From Mycogone perniciosa (lineage: Eukaryota > Ascomycota > Sordariomycetes > Hypocreales > Hypocreaceae): DNA of 64,000 nt. Under the pieces are notes generated by a model, which worked only from the letters and a program-made list of their open reading frames with translations, was not told the origin of the DNA and did no database searches. Shown here piece by piece: positions 1 through 14,760 of the stretch. How positions within the stretch are numbered: the stretch's first letter is position 1; each line of letters starts with the position of its first letter. The translations under genes were made by a program, and so were the position numbers. The stretch lies in contig JAOALB010000088.1 of the NCBI GenBank assembly GCA_025331125.1, positions 62,001-126,000 on the forward strand, written 5' to 3'.

Positions 1-2525
1 TTTAAGCTTAATTATATTATTTAAAATTATAGCTTAAATTAATATTTTAGCTTACTCTACTTTTAGTAATTCCTCTTTATTTTTAATCTTTACTATTTTA
101 CTGTCTTTACTGTATTATAGTTTAAATAGCATAATCTTTAAAATTATAAGTATAGGTTTAAATATAGTTACTTTTTCTTAATTAGCTGCTTTAGTTAAAG
201 CAGCAATAATTCCTTCTTAACTTATTTATCCACTTTATTAATTATCTAAACGCGCTTTTATCCTCTATTAATTATAAAGTTAGCGAGGAAAGTTAAATTA
301 AATAATTCTGCAGTTAAGCAGTTTTACTTATATTTATTTAAGCCGTTTTTAAAGGAATTTATTTTAGCTAGGTTTATAAAGATATTTTTAGCCTTTTCTA
401 TATTTATATTATTTTATTTACTGCTAATTATTCAATCTTTGCCTATAAAGTATATAATATTTATTATTAGTCCCTTTACAGGGACTATATTTAACCTTTA
501 TAATAGTTTAATTTTAAATATCTTTTTATACTTTATTTTTTTATAAACTAGATTAAAAAGTTTAGTTTTATAGTAGTTTACTTTTTAGTTAAAAAAGCTA
601 GGTTTTATTTTTTTTGCAAGTAATAGGCTTAGCGAGACTTTATTTTAAGCCTTAAATAATTTTATTTAAAGCGCTAGCATTTTTTAGATATACATTCTAA
701 TAGTTATAATTACTATAATTAATTAAGCTAAGACTAGGATTTTCTATAGGCTTACCTAAGCTATTCTTGCCTTTAAATCATATATTATAAACTTATAGCT
801 TTTATTATAGGCTAGCTTAATATAGTTTTACAGGAAATAGCTTTTATTTATATAATATTAATAATATTTAATATTTGCAACTGCCTTTAAGTAATAGTAA
901 AAGAATAAGTTTAATATACTATTATATAAAAGGTCTATTATATTAGTATTATTAATAGTAATTATTAATATAAAGAGTTTTTATTTAAGTTTGTTATTAC
1001 TAGTAGTAATATAATAATACTTTCTTTTCTTTAAATTAATTATTTTAGCTTTTTAATTAAAGACATAAACTGCTAGCTTATTAAATTTTCAGATAAAGCG
1101 TTTATTTAATCTTTAAGCTTAAGTTACTGCTTTTTCTGCCTTTTAAAAATTAAGCTTATTTCTAACATAAATAAATTAAATATATACCTAGTTTTAAAGG
1201 GTATTTTTATAAATTCTCGAAAATAGGCTCTTTAAATATCGAGTTGCGCGAGCGTTTTATTATAAAAGAATATCTAGACTTTAATATATATTAACTCTTT
1301 AAAATTATTAATTTCTTTAATTTCTTTAAAGGCTATTATTAATTAAAATAGCATTAATAGTATTGCCTTAGCAATATTATAAAAATATAATATAACTGCC
1401 TTTTAATTTCTTTTATTAAGCTTTTAATAAAGGTATTAATATTAAAGTAATTAATCTATTATAGATTATATTTTAATAGGCTTATAATAATAAAGATTTT
1501 AAAGCTGTATAGTATATAACTTTAATCATTCTTTATTATACTACTTATAATACTATATAAGCTTTTTCTTAACCTTATCTTAATTAATACTTTTTTTAAT
1601 AAAGATTTAGACTATTTTCTATTCTTTTAGTTTTATAAATAGTTTTAAGTACCTCCTTTAATCTTTTATTTTTTATTTATAGTTCTTTAAAAACTAAAAT
1701 ATATTTTCGCTATTAAATTTATTTATAAAATTAGTCTTTATAGGTAGCTTTATTGCTTAAATATTCTTAAAAGCTTTAATAAAAAAGAGGAACTTTTAAA
1801 AGGGTATTTTCTTATTTTCCGCTAAAGAACTTTATCTTTCCTTAATTTCTATTGCAATAGATTTAAAGGGTATTAATATTAGGCTAGGTATATAATTAAA
1901 TAATTCCTTTAATTAAAGTTTTAAGGAAAAGGTTATATTTAGTATTTTAATAACTAAAAGTTATTTATTTACTTTTAATCCCTTTATTTAAAGTTAAGAT
2001 AGGCTATTAAAGTTTTAATTAAATAGTCCTTTAATAATAAAATGCTATTTATTCTGCTTGTTTAAATTATTTAACTTAAATGCTTGGCTAGTATAGGCAT
2101 TTTCTTTTTTAAGTAAAAAAGGGATATATTCTTTTAATAAAGGGGTTATAGCAGTTCTTTTATAATAAAGAAAGTTTTTATTTATTTATTTAAAATAATA
2201 GAATTAGCTGTTCTTTTTAAAGATAGTTTCCTTTATTAATACTAGTCTTACAGTATTAAATTATTATCTTTTTTAAGTCTCTTTAAATCGCTTTAATATA
2301 AGTAAAGGTAATTTATATATAAAAGATTATAAAAGTAGTAAAGATAATATTTTTATTAAAAGTTAAAGAAAGTCTAGCTAAAAAGGTTAATAAAAGTAAA
2401 ATAAAGTCTTTATATTAAAAGATTAAATAATTAATCTATTTTTTGCTAGTTTTTTATAATTGCCTTACTAGCTGGCTTATAGGGTTATAAGCAAGAGTTA
2501 CAATAGTATATTGCTAGTTTAAAGG
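1..2525. other. AT-rich, RIP-like degenerate DNA without recognisable genes
   Basis: This stretch is extremely AT-rich and full of TAA, TTA and TATA words, with no frame open beyond short chance runs. It has the same composition as the decayed retrotransposons that follow, so it is probably an older repeat. I could not recognise a reverse transcriptase motif, an LTR end or a family-A segment in it. A few GC-bearing words (for example around 1225-1255) stand out but identify nothing. Confidence 0.6.
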
Positions 2526-2530
2526 GGATT

Positions 2531-2928
2531 TGTGACGATCCGGGTTGATTCTTAACAGTTAAACCAAGGTTCATGGGTTTATACTAATAGAGAGGTCAGG
2601 GATAAATACTAAGCAGGGTAATATAGTCACGATTCTATAAAACAGGCGGTTCTAGTAAATACAATTATTAACGACTATCTAAGTAACTATACTAAATAAT
2701 CGATTTATCTAGTCTTATATATAAAAGAGATATATAGTGAATATATTTAAATTATATATAGATTACAGTTATGTTGGATTACCTTAGCTTATATTCCGTA
2801 ATTTAAGTGATCTATAGTTTACAGTAATCTAAGTAATCCTTCCTGATTAAATAGTCGTTCTGTTATTCTTTTAGGGTATATACTGCCTTAGACCCTTTAT
2901 ACAGCTATAAAAGGGTCAGGTTATAATA
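2531..2928 (-). repeat. LTR of family-A minus element (element 3' end)
   Basis: It starts TGTGACGATCC and ends ...GGTTATAATA on the plus strand, next to a polypurine tract on its inner side. It aligns over its whole length with 9843-10240, and most differences are C/T or G/A. The inner-edge base call rests on the family consensus end TGTTACGACC, of which TATTATAACC is a decayed form. Confidence 0.85.
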
Positions 2929-5900
2929 CAATATCCCCCTTTTAATAGTTTTATCCTTAAGACTTTGCCTGTCCTGTATAAGTACTGTGCCTCCCTTTAT
3001 AAATGTAATGTTCTCTTTTTTTTTCCTTTTATATACGTGGTACTAATAATATAAATTGTATTAAGAAGGCTTATTCTTTAAAGACCCTTTAGTGTTTAGC
3101 CTTTATATCTTTTATTAAAGAATTAGGTTTCGAAATTATACTTTATTTATATTATTATTCTTATAGTTATACTTATAAGATAATAGATAAGGTATTTTAA
3201 TGTTAAGAGTGCGTTTAATGGGGGCGCTTTTATAATAGTTTTAAGGTATTAGTAAGTATTTATAAGTATTTTTATTTTTATTTTTTATTTTTTTTTATTT
3301 TTTTAATATTTTAGATTACTTTAAAGTATAAGCGATTAAAGGCGTAGGAATAAAAGGCGGAGTTTAAGTTAGTAGAATTGCATTGCAAATCTTTTAAGGC
3401 TTTAGCGCAATTAATTTACCTTTATACCTAGCGCAAAGTATTAATAATAAAAAGGGCGAAGATAGTAAATTTTAGGTCAAAAAGTATAGATAAGCTAGAT
3501 AAGGCTAAATATTGTAAAGTAAAGGCTGCTATTAATGTATATTCTTTTAAGGCTGCTGATATAATTGATTAGACTGTTTTTAGGCTGCTCGATCTGTTGT
3601 TAGCAAGCTAAGATTTTAGTGGAATTATTACAGAGTTGTCTAAAAGTACTTAAAGTATTCCTTAGGTTCCTAGGAGTTGTATTCCTCTTTATAGGTCTTT
3701 TATTTTATTAAGTACTAACATTTATTATTTTCTATTTTTATCGCTTTAATTTCCTTAACTTTATATTCTTCTTTAATTAATAGGACTTTAATTAAGTCTA
3801 TAATTAATCTATTTTTTAATTTATTTTATAATGCTTTTTTAAGTAGTAAAAAGTAAAATATTAGGTAAATCTAGATACTATTTAGTAGTATAAGTTTATA
3901 AGTAATTTCCGAAATAACTTTTTTAACTGGGTAAGGTTTAAGTTTTTTAAAATTTAATTTATTACTTAGTTGTATTATTTTAATATTTATAGTCTTTTTT
4001 TTAGCGAATAATAGTATAAATAAACTATATCTCTTTCTTTAAAGATGAGTCCCTTTAATCTATATTTATTAATATACTTTTTTGTTTTTTTTTATATAAA
4101 GTAAAGGTATACCTGCATTTCTTTATATAACTGCTTTATATTTTCAGCTTTAATTTATACTTTATTAATATATAGGCCTTTCCTTAGCGCTTTATATATA
4201 TTTAGCGTAAAGCTATAGTTGGTGTATATAAGGCTAAGTCTAGTTAACTTTAAAATATTACTATTATAGAATATTTATATAATTAATAACTTTTTTATTT
4301 AATTATTTTAATTAAAGTTAATGTAACTTTTTAAATAAGCTTTAATAACCTGGTTAATGCATTCTATCTATCTGTCTATTTATAGGTAGTATATAGTATT
4401 AAGCTTATAGTTTATATTTAACTGATTTATAAGTGTTTACTAGAATTTAAATATAAAGGTTAATTTTTAGTTAGAAATAATTTTAGCTGGAATTATATAG
4501 TTGGCTGCAATAAATTGTAAAAATATATAAGCTAGTGTTTTTATATTTATTACTTTTTTATATAAAAGGAAATAAAAGTATTTAATAAATTAGTCTATAA
4601 TTATTAAAATACTATTATATTTAATCTTTAATTTTAGTTTAATAGATAGTAGTAGTTTAATAATAAAGTTTAATAAAATTAACCTTTATAGCTGTTTTAG
4701 TATTAGTAAAGGTTAAAGTTTACTATATAGTTTATATTTTAAGGTTTTAACTATTCTATAAGTTATACAGTAAAAAATAATATTTTATATACCTTTTTTA
4801 AGCCTTTAAAACTTAAAGTACTTTTAAATTTATTTATAGGTCTTATAAATACCTTTATCTCTATATATTAAATATTAATAGACTTCTATAATTATATTTT
4901 TCTAAAGTTTATTTAGGATTTAAATCTTTTTATTTTATTATTAAGTTCTTTTATTATTAAACTCTATATCTTTTAGGAATTTATTATTATTTTAAATAGC
5001 GTAATACTCTTTAATATATTAAAGTATAGTATTATTATTAGATACTTTATATATAGCTTAAAGTGCTATTTATTAGTAATATCCCTTAAGGGTTTATTTT
5101 AAAATATGCCTAGTATATTTAATCTTTCTTTAGTTATAGTTAGTTTGTCTGCTAAGTGCATTTACTTATCTGTTTTCAGATCCTTTCTAATAGATTAAAA
5201 TATAATCGAATTCCGAGAGGTATTTTATATAGCAGATCTATTTTTTAAAAAGTTATTAAACTATTGCGAAGTATATAATATTTTTATAATTAATATATAC
5301 TTTAACTTTATATATTCCTTTTAATAGGTAATATTGCTATTTTTTAAATGCAAGAATAATAGCGAGGAATTCTTTATTATATATTAAATAATTTAGTTTT
5401 GCGCTATATAGTGCTTTAAAGTAAAAGGAAATAAGGCGTAGTTTATTATTTTTATCCTTTTAACTAAGTTAAGCTTTTATAGTAAAGTTAAAAGTATTTA
5501 TTTTAACTTCTATTTCTTTAAATAGGTTAAATATAATAAATATAGGTTTTTTTAAAATAAGCTGCTTAAGTTTATTAAAGGCTTTTTATATATTTAATGC
5601 TTATAAAAAGTTTTAATATCTTTTAATTAGTTTATAAAGAGTTTATATAATACTGTTATAGCCTTTAATAAATTATTAATAATAGTTAATAAATTTTAAA
5701 AAGCTTTAGATTTCTTTAACTATTATAGGTATAAGCTAGTCTTTTACTGCTTATACTTTTAATAGATCTATATAGATTTCTTTAAAGGTAATAATATACT
5801 TTAAAAAGGTAACTTTTATATATAGAATTTGCATTTTTCTAGTTTTATAAGTAGTTTAGTATTTTATAGTATTTATAATACTTTATAAATATATTCTTTA

Positions 5901-8900
5901 TATTCTTTAAAGGTATCCGAGAAAATTAAAATATTGTTTAGGTAAATAACTATAAAGATATTAAAGTATTCTTTTAATATATTATTAATTATTTTTTAAA
6001 ATATTGTAGGGGTATTAATAAGACTGAAAGGTATAATTAAGTATTTAAATAAGCTATATTTAGTTTAAAAGGCGGTTATTTATTTATATCCTTTTTTAAT
6101 TTAAATAAAGTTATAAATACCTTTAAGATTTAGCGCTATAAACTACTTTCTTTTATATAGTCTATCCTGTAATTATATAATTAATAGTAGTAAAGTTTTA
6201 TCTTTAATAGTAACTTTATTAAGCTATCGGTAATTTATAATTAACTATAGTTTGCCTTTTTTCTTTCATATAAATATATTAAAATAGCCTGTTTTTAATA
6301 AAAAAAGTTAAATATACTTTTTGGCTAATATATTATTTAAATAATTGCATAAGCTTTTAAGCTTCTTTTTATTTAGATTATAGATTTTATAGTAGGTAGT
6401 GCTTATATTATTTTTAAGTTTAATTATATAGTTTTATTAGCTATATTCCGGTAGTTTTATATTAAGCGTTTCTTTAAACAGTTTATTATACTTCTAGTAT
6501 TTTTTAAGGATATTTTATAGCTATTTTAATAATATTACTATTTTAAGGCTTTTGATTTTAAGCATTTTATTAATATTATTAAATACTTTCTGTAAAAAGG
6601 CAATTATTTTTTAAATTTATTTATCTTTTCTTTTACTTTATTTAAGTTTTATTTCTAAGTAGATTATTCCTGTAATTAAATTAAAAGTAACTTTTTTAAT
6701 TCTTTTCTTTAATATACTTAAAGGTTCTATATAAGATTTCCGCTTTACAGCTAAAGCCTTTTTAATAGTTTTAATTACTAAAAAAGCTTTGCTATCGCGC
6801 TAATAAAGCTAGCCTTTCTCTTAATCGATATTAAGGTTATTATATCTCAATTAAAGATAACCGAAAATAATATTATATTTATCGATATTCGCTATATTGC
6901 AAAAAACCACTCTTTTACATTTAGCGATTTTAAGTTCAAGATAATTAATCTTTCACTTAATTTATCTATTATTATATATAAAGGCTCTTTATTTTATATA
7001 ATAAAGATAATATAGTCTAGTTTTCTTTTTTAAAGTAATTATAGGCAATTTACAGTTATAGGTACAATAAAATTACCTATCGCTTTACTGTCTACTAATA
7101 TATATAGCCGATATCCTTTAACTATTATCTTTAATTTAAAATATAGTAAATCTTTATTATTACTTTTATTATTTAATATTTTAAAAGATATAATTTATTA
7201 ATTATTACTTTATAGCCCTTTTATAAGTAATATTAATTATTTCCCAATTCTTTTTTTAACGCAAATTTCGCAGTTAATTAAGGTTCTTTAAAGTAAATGC
7301 CACTTTCTTTTATTATAGGCGATTCCTTTATAAGTAATAAAGTTAAACTAATTTTAATACAGTTCTTTTATCATTTAATTAATCTTTTTATCTTTTAAAG
7401 TAGGTTTATACTTTATATACTTTTATATCTGCTACTTTTAAAGTTTTTCTTATAGGTAAATAATATATTTATCTTTCTAGCAGTATATATAGTCTAGTAA
7501 TAAATATAAGATATTATTAGCTTATTATATATACTAATCCTTTAATTTATTTTATTTATATATAATATATTTTAAGCTATTGCACTTTAAGTGATATTAT
7601 TAATTATATTTAAACTTTCAATTATAGCAGAAATGCTATTTTATTAATTTCTCCTAGCAGTAAATATAATATGCTTTTAATTTATATCCTTTAAGTCTTT
7701 ATAGCTAATAATATTTTTTTAAGGTTTCGGTATTTAGTTTAATAATAATAATTTTAAAGTCTTAATACTATATAATTATCATCTATTCTTTAAAAGTATT
7801 ATAATCCTATACCTATTCTATAAAGTAAAATAAAATTGTAATTAAGAATATATTATATTTTACTTTCTTTTAAAAGTATACTATATACCTATATATAATA
7901 TAAGTGACTTAGGATATAATATAATGCTTTTTATAAATAAGGTTATTTACAGTATAGTCTCTTTATATATAGAAATATACTAGTTCTTTATATATAGCTA
8001 AAGCAGCTAGGATAGCTTTAATAATTATTTTATTATTAGCTTTATTTTATATATAGAGCTGTTTATATAAATATAAATTTATCTTGTTTTATTATATACT
8101 TATAGCAACTTTTTTAATTAAGTTTAAGTAATATTTATTTAATTTACCTTTAAAGTTACTGTTTATAAATAATATACTTTCTAGCTTTAAAGGTATAGTA
8201 TAGTATAGTAATAGTCTATATTATAAAAGGTTATTTTTATTTTTATTATTAAAGTTACTGCTGCTAGTTTATCTTTTATTAACTGCAGTAATTTAGTTAA
8301 AATGTTAATAGTTAATTATAGTGACTATTTATTTATTTAAAATACTATTATCTTTATTTAATTTTATATAGTTAAAGTTTAGGTTTTATTTTATTAAACT
8401 ACTTAAGTATAGTAAATATTTATTTACTTTATTTTCTTTAAGTATATCTTTAAAAATTAAAGATTTAGGTTTTAACTAATATCCTTTTTAATTTATTATA
8501 AATATCTTTTTAGGTTATTTTAGGTATTATCTGCTTTTATCTTTACTGAATTTATAAATAAAGCAGCTATTATTATAGTATATAATCTAGTTAAGTAATA
8601 TATAATTAATGGTTTTTAAAACTATATTAACCTTTTATTTAAGTTTTAGTATAGGCTTTTAAAGTTTATTAGTTTTTAGCTTTTATAGAGCTTTATAGTC
8701 CTTTAAAATATATCCTAATTTATTACAGTTATAATAAATAACCTTTACTTTTCCCTTTTAAATAATATTTAAATTTATTTAATTAAGTCTTTTATTATTA
8801 AAGTTAATAATATATTCTTATTGCTTTTTAGTTTAGTTTATATATCTTTAATACTTATAAACTTATCTAAACTATTATTATCTTTTTTTTATATTTAAGT

Positions 8901-9842
8901 GGAGTTTATAAAGTAAATTATCTATATTTATATATTTTTTAATAAACTTAATAATACTTTTATTGCAAAAGAATTTATAAACTTCCCTTTTAACTTTTAG
9001 TTTAAGTCTATTATAAAAGTATTTAATAAAAGTAAAGTTTCTTTATTTAACTTTAAAAGTATAGTTTTTAAAGTATATAATATAGTTAAAGTATTTTCCT
9101 TTTTAAATTAAATTTATAAGTTTATTTTTATAGTATATTCTTTATTAATATTATTAAAGATATTTTTTAACTTTTTTTTAAATTAATTATAGTTAGCGAA
9201 TATAAGCTATATTTACTTATTAGCTTTACTTTTATTATTAAAGAAATCCCTTTAAGTAAGTTTAAACTACTTTAAAGCATTTCCTTTAAATTATTTAGCA
9301 GCTAAAAAGATTTTATTAATCTCTATATTAAAGCTAGTTCAAAAGTAGGTAAAATAGTTATATAGTTAAGTAAAAAATAGTTAAAGTGCTATAGTACTTT
9401 TATTAAAGGGTTTAAAGGGCTGTATTTTAAGCGACTCTTTTAAGTCCTTTAAAGGTTAATTCCTTTTAAGGTTTAGTATAAAGTTTAGAATAGGTAAGGC
9501 CTAATTCTATAAGTTTATAATAATTGCTTATTATTAGTGAATTATTTAATTAAGCCTAGCGTTTTTAGTAATTAAATATTAATAGCGTTACTCCTATTTT
9601 ATATAGTTAGCTTTTATGCGTTAAAAGGCTTCCTTTATATAAATGTATAGTTATTTTATTTTATCGACTTTATCTTTATTTTTACTTTTGTTTATATTAT
9701 TGTCTCTGTTATTATCCTGCCTTTAACGAGGAGGTGGAATAGAGGGTAGAGTATTAGGGTTATTAGAAGATAATACTGCAGCGGATATACTTGCAATATT
9801 GCTTAGGATTTTTAGTGGCCTTTTAAATAAAAGTCGTTAATA

Positions 9843-10240
9843 TATAACGATCTAGGTTAATTTTTAATAGTTAAACTAAGGTTTATAGGTTTATATTAAT
9901 AGAAAGGTTAAAGATAAATATTAAATAGGGTAATATAATTATAATTCTATAAAATAGGCGGTTCTAGTAAATATAATTATTAACGACTATTTAAGTAACT
10001 ATATTAAATAATTAATTTATCCAGTTTTATATATAAAGGAGATATATAGTAAATGTACTTAGATTATGTATAGATTACAGTTATGTTAGATTACCTTGGC
10101 TTATGTTCCGTGATCTAAGTGATCTGTAGTTTACAGTAATCCGAGTAATCCTTCCTGATTAGACGGTTATTCCGTTGTTTTTCCAGGGTATATACTGCCT
10201 TAAACCCTTTATACAGCTATAAAAGGGTCGGGTTATAATA
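9843..10240 (-). repeat. LTR of family-A minus element (element 5' end)
   Basis: This is the second LTR of the minus-strand element. Its plus-strand start TATAACGATC is a decayed form of TGTGACGATC at 2531. It is followed directly by GGATT, which matches the five bases before the other LTR. Its first half is visibly more AT-shifted than the other LTR, while the second half (10080-10240) keeps more GC, so decay is uneven within one LTR. Confidence 0.85.
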
Positions 10241-10245
10241 GGATT

Positions 10246-13200
10246 ATATTATATAAAGTTAACTTTTTAACTTATATATTTGCCTTTATTATATTAATTT
10301 ATCCTTTAATAATTTCCTTTAATTCTTTAACCTTTTATTGGCAGGTATTATAGGCTAATAGTCTTTTAATATCTTATTTATTTATAGTATTTTAGTGCAT
10401 TACGCCTAGGTTAACTAATCGTAATTCCTATATTTCGGAAATTGCAACCAGATAACCTATATTTTCAGAATTAAGTATTATACTAATCTATATTAATTGG
10501 CTATAATAAAGGGTTTTTAAGCCGTTTCTTTTAGCTAATTATCTTATACTCGCCTAAAGACTTATTAAAGTTAGCCTATAGTTTTAATAATAGTTAAATA
10601 AAAGTAGGTTTTAATAGCAGTATAAAAGTGCTTTTAGTAATTGCTTTTTATAATATAATCCCTGAAATTTCCCCCTATCTTAATCACTAATTTTATTAAA
10701 GGGGAATTAGCGCTTTAAATATATATATATATACCAATAATAACCAGAATAGAGTATAGGAACCGCGCTTTTAATAAAACTATAAAGCTGTAATTAAGTA
10801 ATATAAAGACTAAAAGATACTGCGAATCATTTAATTATAATATCTGCAGTTAAAAGCAACTAATAGTTACCTCTTTACGCCTTAATAGCTGTAAAAATAT
10901 AGGTAAAGGTAGTATATTAAAGGAGAACGCGGGTTAATCTTTTATTAAACTAGGTTTATTTATTTATCTTTATAGTCTTATGCCTCCCTAATCTAGTAGT
11001 TACTTAAATAAGTAACTAACTTTACTTAGGTAGGCTAGTAAAAAGGACTATAAGTGTATTAAGTATATCAGTTACCTTTAATAAAATACTTATAAAATAA
11101 AGAAACTATATTAAAGTAAAAATAATATTACTAAAAAAAATATATAACTTTATTAATAAATACTACTCCCTAATATAATTAAAAAAGATTATATAAAGGA
11201 ATTTATAGTAGGAAAACCTAAGCTTAGTAAGCTAAATATCTTAAAGAAACTGCTATCCTAGCTATATAACTTATATAATACTTTCCTATTAAAGACAGTA
11301 AATAAACTTCCTTTATAATAGACCTAGGACTATAAAATTAAGATATTGCTAGGAAAAGACCTTTTATATTAAAAGAGTAGGCTATTTTTACTTAATAAAC
11401 TGCAGGTAATAAAAAAAATTAAATAATAATTTAATAAAAGCATTTATCTGTAAATCGCAAATATAATATACTACTCCCCTCCTTTTAACTGCAAAACTAA
11501 AAGGCAGTATCTATATTTATTAAAACTATTAAAAGTTAAATAATATTACTATTAAAAATTAATACCTATTACTATTAATCTAGGAAACCTTTAATACTTT
11601 AAGCTATATAAAGGTATATATAAAATTTAATATTATCGCTATATTTAATAACCTTTATATCGCTAAAAAAGATATATAGAAAATAGTATTTATTATAAAG
11701 TTTAGCCTTTTTAAAATATTAATTATACTTTCTAGCCTTTATAATGCTCCTATTATATTTTAATACTATATTAACTATACTCTTTATAACCTCTTTAACT
11801 ATACTTATATAATATACCTTAATAATATCTTTATATACTTTTTAAGCTAAAAGAAAAACTAAAAATATATTTATAAAATAATAGCCTGCCTTTAAAACGC
11901 TAGCCCTTAAATTAATATTATTAAATATAAGTTTAAGATAATAAAAATAAAATACTTTAGCTTAATTATTACTTTAAAGGGATTAAAGATAAATCTTAAA
12001 AAGGTTAAAGCTATATTAAACTAGCAACTACTTAAAAAAGTAAAAGACTTATAAAAATTCCTTAGCTTTATAAACTTTTATTACTATTTTATTTAAAGAT
12101 ACTTTAAAATAGCTGCACTATTAAATAAACTTTTAAAGAAAAACTAACTATATATTTAAAAAGAAAAATATCAGGAAGCCTTTAACTTAATTAAATATAC
12201 TTTTAAATTAACTTTACTCTTAGCCCTCTGTAACTATAATAAATAAATAGTCTTTAAAATAAATGCCTTTAATTAAATATTAAGTAATATTTTATTATAG
12301 TATAATAAAAAAAGTATTTTATGCTTTATTGCATTTTTTTCTATAAAGTATTATATTTCAAAATATAACTATAAAATCTATAATAAAAAACTCTTAATTA
12401 TTATTAAAGTAATAAAGGAGTAGCGCTTAAAATTATAAGGCTTATAAGAATTTAATATTATTATAGATTATAAAAACTTTAAATACTTTACTTTAATTAA
12501 AGCTTTAAATTAATAATAAATCTAATAGTTTAAATTCCTCTTTAACTTTAACTTTTATATTATTTATTAACCTGGCTTTATAGCTATAAAGCTTAACGCT
12601 TTAAATAGAAAAGTAAAAGATAGGCCTATGAAAGTAAATCCCTTTAATAATTAAATTAAAAATAGGCAATATACTATCCTCCTGCAAAGTTCTTTTAGCC
12701 TTAAAGTTTAGGCAATATCTTAAGAAAAAATCTCATTAAATATAGAAATATCTATAAAGGCTGCCCTTATAGCTATAATAATACCTATAGAAAATAAACT
12801 AATCGATAACCTAATTGCAGTAATATATAAACGAAATATTATAGTAAAAGAAATAGTAATTGCGCTTTAAGACTTTAATATCTGCCAATAGCTAAAGCAG
12901 CTTTATAAGGAACTCTAGATTGCAATAAATAACTGCTAAGTAATAAGCGGCAGAATCTATTACTAAAAGCAGTTCTTTATTCCCTTTAACAATAAACTTT
13001 ATATATAAATCCTATTTAGAAACCACTTTAACGGCCTAGCCAGATATTTAGGCAAATTTAAAACCTTAAATATTATTAGCTAAATATATTAATAGCTATA
13101 AATTCTAAAAGATATTAAAGTATTTATATAAGCCTATAAACTATATATTAAAATAAAAGCTTTATAATTGTTACTATAAAGTTTCCTTTAACTACTACTA

Positions 13201-14760
13201 GTTTTATTTTATATATAATTAAATATTTCTATTAATTATATTATACTGCTGCCTAAATCCTGCTATTATAATATTACCTATAAGCATTTATTAATAATAG
13301 TCTATTACTTTATTAAAATATATTACTTTATATTTATTACTTTACTATTAATAAAAAAGTTAATTGATTTAGTTATTAGCAGGATTTACTGCCTTTATAA
13401 TATATTTAATAATATTATATTAAACTGCAGTATATAATTTATATTAAAATTCTAAAAATAACTCTTAAAGTAATTAAAAGTTATATTAAAACACTTATTA
13501 ACCTTTTATTTTAAAATTAATAGCTAAATTAAAAGAAATAGTATAACTATAAAACAATACCTATAAGCTTTTATTAACTTTTACTACAATAACTAGGTCT
13601 ATTAGCTTTTATTAGCTGAATTTGCCGCAAATAATATAATATCTGAAACTACTGGTATATTGCTATTTTTCACTAACTATAGTTTTAACCCTCGCTTAAA
13701 GATAAAGCCTTTACAGCCTTACCCGCTAAATCTTTCTGCAGTAAAAAAAGAGAGTTTTTCTGCGTTAATACTATTATTAATTAATTTAAATACATTATTA
13801 TATAATTAAAAGCCCTCGCTAAAGCTTTAAGAAAAAGATATAAAAAATACAAATATATAAAAAAAGGTATTATTAGTTTATACTATTAGGCAGGAAATCT
13901 TTATTAATATATAAAATATAAAGACTAACTAGCCAATAAAGAAGCTAGATAATAAATAGGCAGGACTTTATATATTAATAAAGGTATACCTATAAGCCTG
14001 CGCTATTAGCTTATTAAAAGGTATAAAAATCTTTTTAGTCCTATATAACTCTCTCCTGCAATTTAAAATAGCTATGTTACTGCACTTTAAGTAAAAGATA
14101 ATTAATAAAGCCGAGTTAAGGAATATTTAAGGCAGGGTATTAAAAAAGGAAGATAATATAAATAAAGTATAAGAGAAGTAGGAGTTTAAAGCGCTTTTAA
14201 ATTATTATAATAATAATAGTTTCTACTACTTTATTAAATAAAGATACTATACTGCTATATAGTAACCAGTTAAAGACTTATACAGTTAAAAGAGAGTAAT
14301 ATAAGACATTTATATAAAAAACCTAAAAAAGCCGGGCTTACTGCAATAAGCATTAAAAGGAATTATAAAAAAAAAGGAAATAGCTAAAAAGAAACCAATA
14401 CCTATAAAGCGCTAATCGAAAACTATACTATATTAAAGCCTATAACTAAACTATATATTACTAATGCTAAAAACTATATAATTTGCTTTATTTGCCCTTA
14501 TATTGGAAGTATTAAAATAGATTACCTGGAATTTCAATTTATACAAGCAATATAGCTATTTGCAGCTAAATAGCGAGATAAAAGGGGGGGTACTGTTACA
14601 GCACCGACTATAACGCGATATTAATGCCCTGTTATGTATGCTCCGGTCACGTAACCAGGCCCCAACGCGTTCCTAGCTATAGCTTTCCGTAAAGCCTCAG
14701 GGTTTCCTTACTCTCTACGGTATAATAATAATATTTGCCCTAACCTGCCTTCCTATACCG
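10246..14760 (+). mobile_element. RIP-decayed Ty3/Gypsy-like retrotransposon, family B, plus strand
   Basis: This is a second element family, distinct from family A. At 11815-11838 the plus strand reads YLNNIFIY, a decayed reverse transcriptase YLDD box with both aspartates changed to asparagine by G-to-A. Around 13020-13150 an integrase zinc-finger-like stretch can still be followed. At 14583-14590 lies a polypurine tract of A and seven G, followed by a fresh-looking LTR start TGTTACAGCACC (14594). Polymerase order and LTR position give plus orientation. I could not find a matching 5' LTR, and the left border is simply where the family-A LTR ends. No open frame survives. Confidence 0.7.
14594..14760 (+). 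repeat. Truncated LTR of family B, hardly affected by RIP
   Basis: A patch of about 167 bp with near-normal GC content sits inside AT-rich DNA directly after a polypurine tract. It starts TGTTACAGCACCGAC, contains several CG dinucleotides, and stops abruptly where sequence homologous to the RNase H region of family A begins. It is probably the 5' part of the family-B 3' LTR, cut off by a rearrangement or later insertion. Confidence 0.65.

Larger units (their letters stand above)
2526..10245 (-). mobile_element. Full-length RIP-decayed Ty3/Gypsy-like LTR retrotransposon, family A, minus copy
   Basis: Two direct copies of a roughly 398-bp LTR bound the element (2531-2928 and 9843-10240). The flanking five bases are GGATT on both sides (2526-2530 and 10241-10245), a perfect target-site duplication. 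On the plus strand a C-rich tract follows the left LTR (2931-2945); its complement is a polypurine tract, so the element is transcribed on the minus strand. On that strand a YLNN sequence lies at about 5930-5963 in the place of the reverse transcriptase YxDD box. No long frame survives: glutamine, arginine and tryptophan codons have become stops and CG is almost absent. This is what RIP does to repeated DNA in ascomycetes. The copy should be non-autonomous. Confidence 0.88.
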